DNA from: Teratosphaeria epicoccoides
Taxonomy: Eukaryota > Ascomycota > Dothideomycetes > Mycosphaerellales > Teratosphaeriaceae
DNA: 64,000 bases
Direction: 5' to 3'
Assembly (NCBI GenBank): GCA_021401465.1
Contig: JADDMT010000023.1
Coordinates: 310,001 to 374,000, forward strand
Below the pieces are notes generated by a model. That model searched no databases. It saw nothing but the letters and a program-made list of their open reading frames with translations, and was not told the origin of the DNA. Both the position numbers and the translations under genes were made by a program. Positions 62,454 through 64,000 of this stretch are shown here, one piece after another (position 1 is the stretch's first letter; the number at the start of each line of letters is the position of its first letter).

Positions 62454-64000
62454 ATGTCACGGGGTCGCGTCTCCTTCGAGGAGGAACGCCGGCGACCCCC
62501 CTCTTCCGTGCGCTCCCGGAGTCTGTTGAGGCAAGACGACGCGCCCGCCGAAGACTATTTCTCCGCAGATGGCGGCAGCGCGGGAGACATGTCGCCCAGA
62601 CGGCGGGCCTCGCTGTCCATCCGCATCCCGCCGACCCAGGTCAAGGCCGACATGGCCTTCACCGCGCTGCAATACCTGCCCATGCCCGTGTTAGTCTTGT
62701 CGAGTCAGAAGACCGTCGTGCTGGCCAATGAGGCCGTCGGTCGGCTCTTCGGCATTGACTTGGATTACTCGCCGGACGACGATGATGAGGACGTCGACCT
62801 GCTGACCAAGCTGGAAAGTCGAGACGTCAAGAGCGCGACGGATCTGCTGTACGGAACGTCGTTGGCCCAGCTGGGCGTAGACCTGCTGCAGAATGGCAGT
62901 GCCGTCTTCATGGCGTGGGAGGAGTTCCTGGAGACCATCGTGGACGATGCCTCCCGCGCCCAAAGCTCCGCCACGCAGCTCAACACGTACCATCCCAGAG
63001 CCCGGGACGACAACGCCACGCCCACGTCTCAGCAAAGACGTTCGGCGTCCGCGGCGTCTTCCGCCCGCTTGAGTCAGGTGGCGGCATCGCGAACAGAAGT
63101 GCATGATTCCGTTGTCGACGTCGTTTTCTCCACTGCTCGTGACGCAAGGACGGGCTTGCCAAACCAGGGGCGCTTGCACGACGTCACGAGCCATGTCACG
63201 GCGCAGATGATCGTCTCGGTCTGGGCCACAGAAGACGAGCAGTACTTCACGCTGACCTTCACAGCTGCACAGACAGAGACGACTCCGCCCAGCGAGTCTG
63301 CCAAGACGACCTCGAGGACCGTAGCGAGGACCCAGACGATGACCTCTGGCGGCAAGCTCGGGTCTGGCATGAGCTCGAGCTCGAGCAGCGGTTCCGGATC
63401 TGGCTCCAAACGCCACCGCCCTGGGTCGTGTACGCCGACGTCGAGCTCCGGGGTGACCAGTCCCCGGTCGACCGAATTCCCGCCGAGGGGCCCGCCCGTG
63501 AGGACTCCGGTGGCGCCGACAATGTTCACCAAGACAAACAGACTGAAAGATGCTATCCTTAACAGCATGAACATTCCAGCGTATGCCATGTGGAAGGATG
63601 AGACGTTTGGTATGCCTAACAAGGCGGCGATCAAGCTGATCTATCCCTGGATCGAGGACGGATCGTTCGACTCGACTGAACAGGCTCGTGACTTTCTGAG
63701 TAGGTATGTCCTATACAAAGGAGATTTCTCAGGGACCATTCCTCTAGAGGACTTCCCAATCATGCGCTTGATGAGAGAACGTGTCCCATTCGAGGGGTAT
63801 CGTGTGGGCATGTATAGCGTGAAAGATAGCAGTCAGATGCTGTTCGATGTAAATGGTGAAGTCCTGCGAGATGACAAAGGCGAGTTTCTGGGTGGTTTGG
63901 TCTTGTTCAACGATGTCACGACTTACGCAACTACGATATCTCGACAGCAACGGCAGAACGAGAAGCAATTCGAAAATATCACCAACATGGTGCCGCAGAT
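62454..64000 (+). CDS. PAS-domain hybrid histidine kinase, N-terminal part, cut by the right edge
   Basis: From the ATG at 62454 (AACATGTCA, good context) the frame is open for 515 codons to the window end. A PAS-like fold begins near residue 66 (MAFTALQYLPMPVLVLSSQK, then ANEAVGRLFGID). A Ser/Arg/Thr-rich linker follows. A second PAS-type region starts at NSMNIPAYAMWKDE, continues with RYVLYKGDFSG and GYRVGMYSVKD, and reaches GGLVLFNDVT and the start of a coiled connector (QRQNEKQFENI). This order is that of fungal hybrid sensor kinases, so the HATPase and receiver domains should lie just outside. Cytosolic, by absence of membrane spans. An upstream in-frame ATG (62232) would add 74 residues including a KRRKLD basic patch. 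Confidence 0.8.
   Translation, partial: MSRGRVSFEEERRRPPSSVRSRSLLRQDDAPAEDYFSADGGSAGDMSPRRRASLSIRIPPTQVKADMAFTALQYLPMPVLVLSSQKTVVLANEAVGRLFGIDLDYSPDDDDEDVDLLTKLESRDVKSATDLLYGTSLAQLGVDLLQNGSAVFMAWEEFLETIVDDASRAQSSATQLNTYHPRARDDNATPTSQQRRSASAASSARLSQVAASRTEVHDSVVDVVFSTARDARTGLPNQGRLHDVTSHVTAQMIVSVWATEDEQYFTLTFTAAQTETTPPSESAKTTSRTVARTQTMTSGGKLGSGMSSSSSSGSGSGSKRHRPGSCTPTSSSGVTSPRSTEFPPRGPPVRTPVAPTMFTKTNRLKDAILNSMNIPAYAMWKDETFGMPNKAAIKLIYPWIEDGSFDSTEQARDFLSRYVLYKGDFSGTIPLEDFPIMRLMRERVPFEGYRVGMYSVKDSSQMLFDVNGEVLRDDKGEFLGGLVLFNDVTTYATTISRQQRQNEKQFENITNMVPQ

Noticed and set aside
62207..62731. Gln/Val/Arg repeat frame across the minisatellite
   Set aside because: It is one of three open phases of the array and conflicts with the well-supported kinase frame beyond 62454.
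1..64000. CRISPR arrays, bacterial operons, transposon ends, 5S rRNA
   Set aside because: None seen; the window is eukaryotic with spliced genes, and no terminal repeats or rRNA sequence were recognised.

Overview
The window is nuclear DNA from a filamentous ascomycete (Pezizomycotina). Genes are interrupted by short GT-AG introns, mostly 50 to 94 nt, with CTAAC or CTGAC branch-point-like sequences. A conidiation zinc-finger factor (FlbC type), a Zn2Cys6 regulator, a GPI-type surface protein and several cell-wall hydrolases are present. The mix of families, especially the GH28 relic and the PAS histidine kinase, suggests Dothideomycetes, but I cannot name a species from sequence alone. Both window edges cut genes: a GH17 glucanase on the left and a PAS-domain histidine kinase on the right.

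Layout, left to right. 0-13 kb is housekeeping: GH17 glucanase (-), thioredoxin reductase (+), a glutamine-rich coiled-coil protein with a 12-nt micro-exon (-), ATG14 (+), an F-box gene with an internal stop (-), TRM82 (-) and the ribosomal stalk protein P0 (+), the last two sharing a 234-bp divergent promoter. 14-23 kb holds a farnesylated Ydj1-type DnaJ (+), a GNAT acetyltransferase (+), a triose-phosphate/nucleotide-sugar type transporter (-) and flbC (-). 23-30 kb is gene-poor: a small secreted cysteine-rich protein, two diverged local duplications and a broken GH28 pectinase. 30-46 kb is gene-dense again: MCY1-like cysteine synthase (-) and a MidA/NDUFAF7 methyltransferase (+) back to back, a Zn2Cys6 factor (+), ATP3 (-) and TOP1 (+) back to back, and RSC4 (-). 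46-57 kb concentrates wall and surface functions: an aspartic-protease-like membrane protein (-), a GPI-type protein (+), a GH16 glucanase (-) and a TOS1-like protein (-), with an intron-containing tRNA-Asn between them. 57-64 kb has TVP38 (-), the DNA-protein crosslink protease WSS1 (-) and the histidine kinase (+).

Functional links are local and mostly inferred. Divergent pairs join genes of like function: TRM82/RPP0 in translation, and MCY1/NDUFAF7-like in mitochondria. WSS1 acts on trapped Top1, and TOP1 lies 18 kb away. The strongest unexplained signal is in base composition: at about eight places, mostly inside genes and regardless of gene direction, the + strand changes from C-rich on the left to G-rich on the right. 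Other points worth a look are a presequence-like thioredoxin reductase extension with no ATG, the 12-nt micro-exon, an F-box gene split by one in-frame stop, and two neighbouring surface genes whose signal-peptide-like leaders lie out of frame.
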